From the NCBI GenBank assembly GCA_963974675.1, contig CAXBDQ010000001.1:62001-126000 (forward strand): a stretch of DNA of 64,000 nt, given 5' to 3'. A program made the translations under genes and the position numbers. The DNA is from Porticoccus sp963974675 (GTDB taxonomy: Bacteria > Pseudomonadota > Gammaproteobacteria > Pseudomonadales > Porticoccaceae). Every line of letters begins with the position of its first letter. Within the stretch, counting starts at the first letter, position 1. The notes below the pieces were generated by a model that worked only from the letters and a program-made list of their open reading frames with translations, was not told where the DNA came from and ran no database searches. Positions 62,834-64,000 of this stretch are shown here, piece after piece.

Positions 62834-62914
62834 TACAAGCACCTATTACAAGCACCTATGAGAATCAAAAGAGAATTAAATACAAGCACCTATGAGAATC
62901 AAAAGAGAATTAAA
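62834..62914 (+). repeat. 34-bp tandem duplication upstream of the FimX-like gene
   Basis: The 34-bp unit beginning TACAAGCACCTATGAGAATC and ending AGAATTAAA is present exactly twice (62847-62880, 62881-62914), preceded by a partial 12-bp copy (62834-62845). The array ends 5 bp before the ATG at 62920, so it changes the leader or ribosome-binding region. Confidence 0.9.
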
Positions 62915-62919
62915 AAAAG

Positions 62920-64000
62920 ATGGCAGCAGATAACTCCCTGAAACTTCTTCTCGCACACGATAGTTTTGAAGAAGCAAATCGCATTGTCAGTTTGTTACGC
63001 AATGCCAACTATCGCGCCGAATCAAAACATGTCAACAAAGTTGAAGTACTTTCCAAACTGCTTGAGAATAAATCTTGGGATTTGATTATTGCTCAGTTCA
63101 ATGGTTCAGATGTTCCCATAAAATCTATTTTTACCACCATTAGAAAACTCAATCTTGACACTCCTGTAGTACTCATTACAGATGAGTACGATCCCGCTGA
63201 AATTGTCGAGGGTCTTCGACATGGTGCTGCTGATGTGATCCCGATGGATGAAGATCAGCGCCTGCTGCTCATTATCAGCCGGACACTCTATGACCTGGAA
63301 CAACGACGCCGATTACGCCAAAGCCGCCGCCTCTACAGTGACTCAGAAAGCAGATGTGACCGATTATTGGGCAGCTCAGTAGATGCCATAGCTATCATTC
63401 AGGAAGGCACCTATCTGTATACCAATGACAGCTACGCACAGCTCTTTGGCTACCTGAACTCAGAAGGCATGCTTTGTATGCCCGTCATCGACACGCTTCA
63501 AGCGGAGGAGCATGACCGACTGAAAGAATACCTTCGCGCCATTGAGCCCGACGAGGCATTCCCAGCACAAACTATTAATTTTACGGGGATCACCAGTGAT
63601 GGCATTCCTGTCCCCGTTGAAGCTAAAATTTCAAAAGTGGACTATCAAGGAGAAGCGGGCCTAGAGCTTGTTATCACCAAGAGCTATCTTGAAGGAAAAG
63701 GTGGTATAGAGGCCGACGTCAGCGTCACTCAATCTAGCGCTGTCAGCATTCAACGCGACAAAGTCATTGAGCAAATCAATGCAACCATTCGCCAAGCGGC
63801 CCAAAAACAGAACACTTCCGCGTTACTGTATATAACCATAGACCGCTACCCAAGTATTCAAAGTGAGATTGGCATTCAAAAAGTTGAAGAACTAATCTCT
63901 CAGCTTCTTGAAAAAATCAACTCTTCAATAAAAGACAGCCATACGCTTAATCGATTCAAAGAAGACTGCTTTATTGTCATTGCTCCCGATACCAGTGCCG
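62920..64000 (+). CDS. FimX-like signalling protein, degenerate receiver + PAS (C-terminus cut)
   Basis: A large protein running off the window end; 360 codons are visible. Residues about 8-125 form a receiver-like domain (LKLLLAHDSFEEANRIVSLL ... VVLITDEYDPAEIVEGLRHG). The usual phospho-acceptor Asp is replaced: WDLIIAQFNGS has Gln where DLVLLD has Asp. A PAS domain (about 140-250, VDAIAIIQEGTYLYTNDSYA) follows, then a start of a GGDEF-like fold from about 290 (LLYITIDRYPSI). This order matches FimX, a c-di-GMP-binding EAL protein controlling type IV pili; the GGDEF/EAL part is beyond the window. Strong Shine-Dalgarno not seen; AGAG is in the repeat. Confidence 0.75.
   Translation, partial: MAADNSLKLLLAHDSFEEANRIVSLLRNANYRAESKHVNKVEVLSKLLENKSWDLIIAQFNGSDVPIKSIFTTIRKLNLDTPVVLITDEYDPAEIVEGLRHGAADVIPMDEDQRLLLIISRTLYDLEQRRRLRQSRRLYSDSESRCDRLLGSSVDAIAIIQEGTYLYTNDSYAQLFGYLNSEGMLCMPVIDTLQAEEHDRLKEYLRAIEPDEAFPAQTINFTGITSDGIPVPVEAKISKVDYQGEAGLELVITKSYLEGKGGIEADVSVTQSSAVSIQRDKVIEQINATIRQAAQKQNTSALLYITIDRYPSIQSEIGIQKVEELISQLLEKINSSIKDSHTLNRFKEDCFIVIAPDTSA

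Larger units (their letters stand above)
62622..62919. other. Intergenic region between epmB and the FimX-like gene
   Basis: About 300 bp. It contains the epmB terminator, an AT-rich stretch and a 34-bp tandem duplication directly before the next start. No gene is seen. Confidence 0.6.

Noticed and set aside
62834..62914. Possible CRISPR array
   Set aside because: The repeat units are contiguous with no spacers and only two full copies, and no cas genes are near; it is a simple tandem duplication.

Overview
The window is chromosomal DNA from a Gram-negative gammaproteobacterium. The evidence is a fused nuoCD inside a complete nuoA-N operon, the epmA/efp/epmB set, the hfq-hflX-hflK-hflC cluster, hisZ beside purA, and xerD-dsbC-hom-thrC next to the rpsP-rimM-trmD-rplS and ffh genes. 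Gene content and moderate GC suggest a marine, Cellvibrionales/Pseudomonadales-like lineage; this placement is inference from synteny only. Almost every gene is a recognisable housekeeping gene, packed tightly and mostly on the minus strand. I see no prophage, insertion sequence, CRISPR array, rRNA or tRNA gene.

Region 1-4.4 kb: lysS (cut by the window edge) and prfB, the latter with a textbook programmed +1 frameshift. Next come a metal permease preceded by a decayed MerR-type regulator and its surviving MerR-type promoter, and a thioredoxin-like protein. Region 4.6-12.2 kb: uup, an unknown small gene, an arsenite module (arsR-acr3 with two similar candidate operators), a hotdog thioesterase, and a small accessory cluster (glyoxalase with an altered metal ligand, alpha/beta hydrolase, tautomerase) next to a divergent LysR regulator. 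Region 12.6-19.5 kb: recJ, a beta-oxidation pair (fadB-like and thiolase) headed by a 59-codon remnant of an acyl-CoA dehydrogenase, then small genes of unknown function (one apparently frameshifted) and a HopJ-family gene.

Region 19.6-31.9 kb: threonine synthesis (hom, thrC), dsbC, xerD, the ribosomal/tRNA-modification operon rpsP-rimM-trmD-rplS ending in a strand-specific terminator, ffh, and the divergent ypjD-like and CorC/CNNM-like membrane genes, a DUF1289 gene and a CoA-pyrophosphatase-like Nudix gene. Region 31.9-36.3 kb: a second Nudix gene, a NIF3/YqfO-like gene, Fur-box-controlled feoAB, and a CBS-pair protein. Region 36.3-51.5 kb: the complete respiratory complex I operon nuoA-B-CD-E-F-G-H-I-J-K-L-M-N, with many 1-8 nt overlaps. 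Region 52-62.6 kb: purA, hisZ, a DUF2065 gene, hflC, hflK, hflX, hfq, miaA, epmA, efp and divergent epmB. The last kilobase starts a FimX-like REC-PAS signalling protein, cut by the window edge, downstream of a 34-bp tandem duplication.

No wholly new system is evident. The most informative observations are signs of recent change: two gene remnants still sitting in intact regulatory contexts (MerR, acyl-CoA dehydrogenase), a glyoxalase whose first metal ligand is Tyr instead of His, paired ArsR-type operator candidates, and tandem hairpins in front of the DUF2065 gene.
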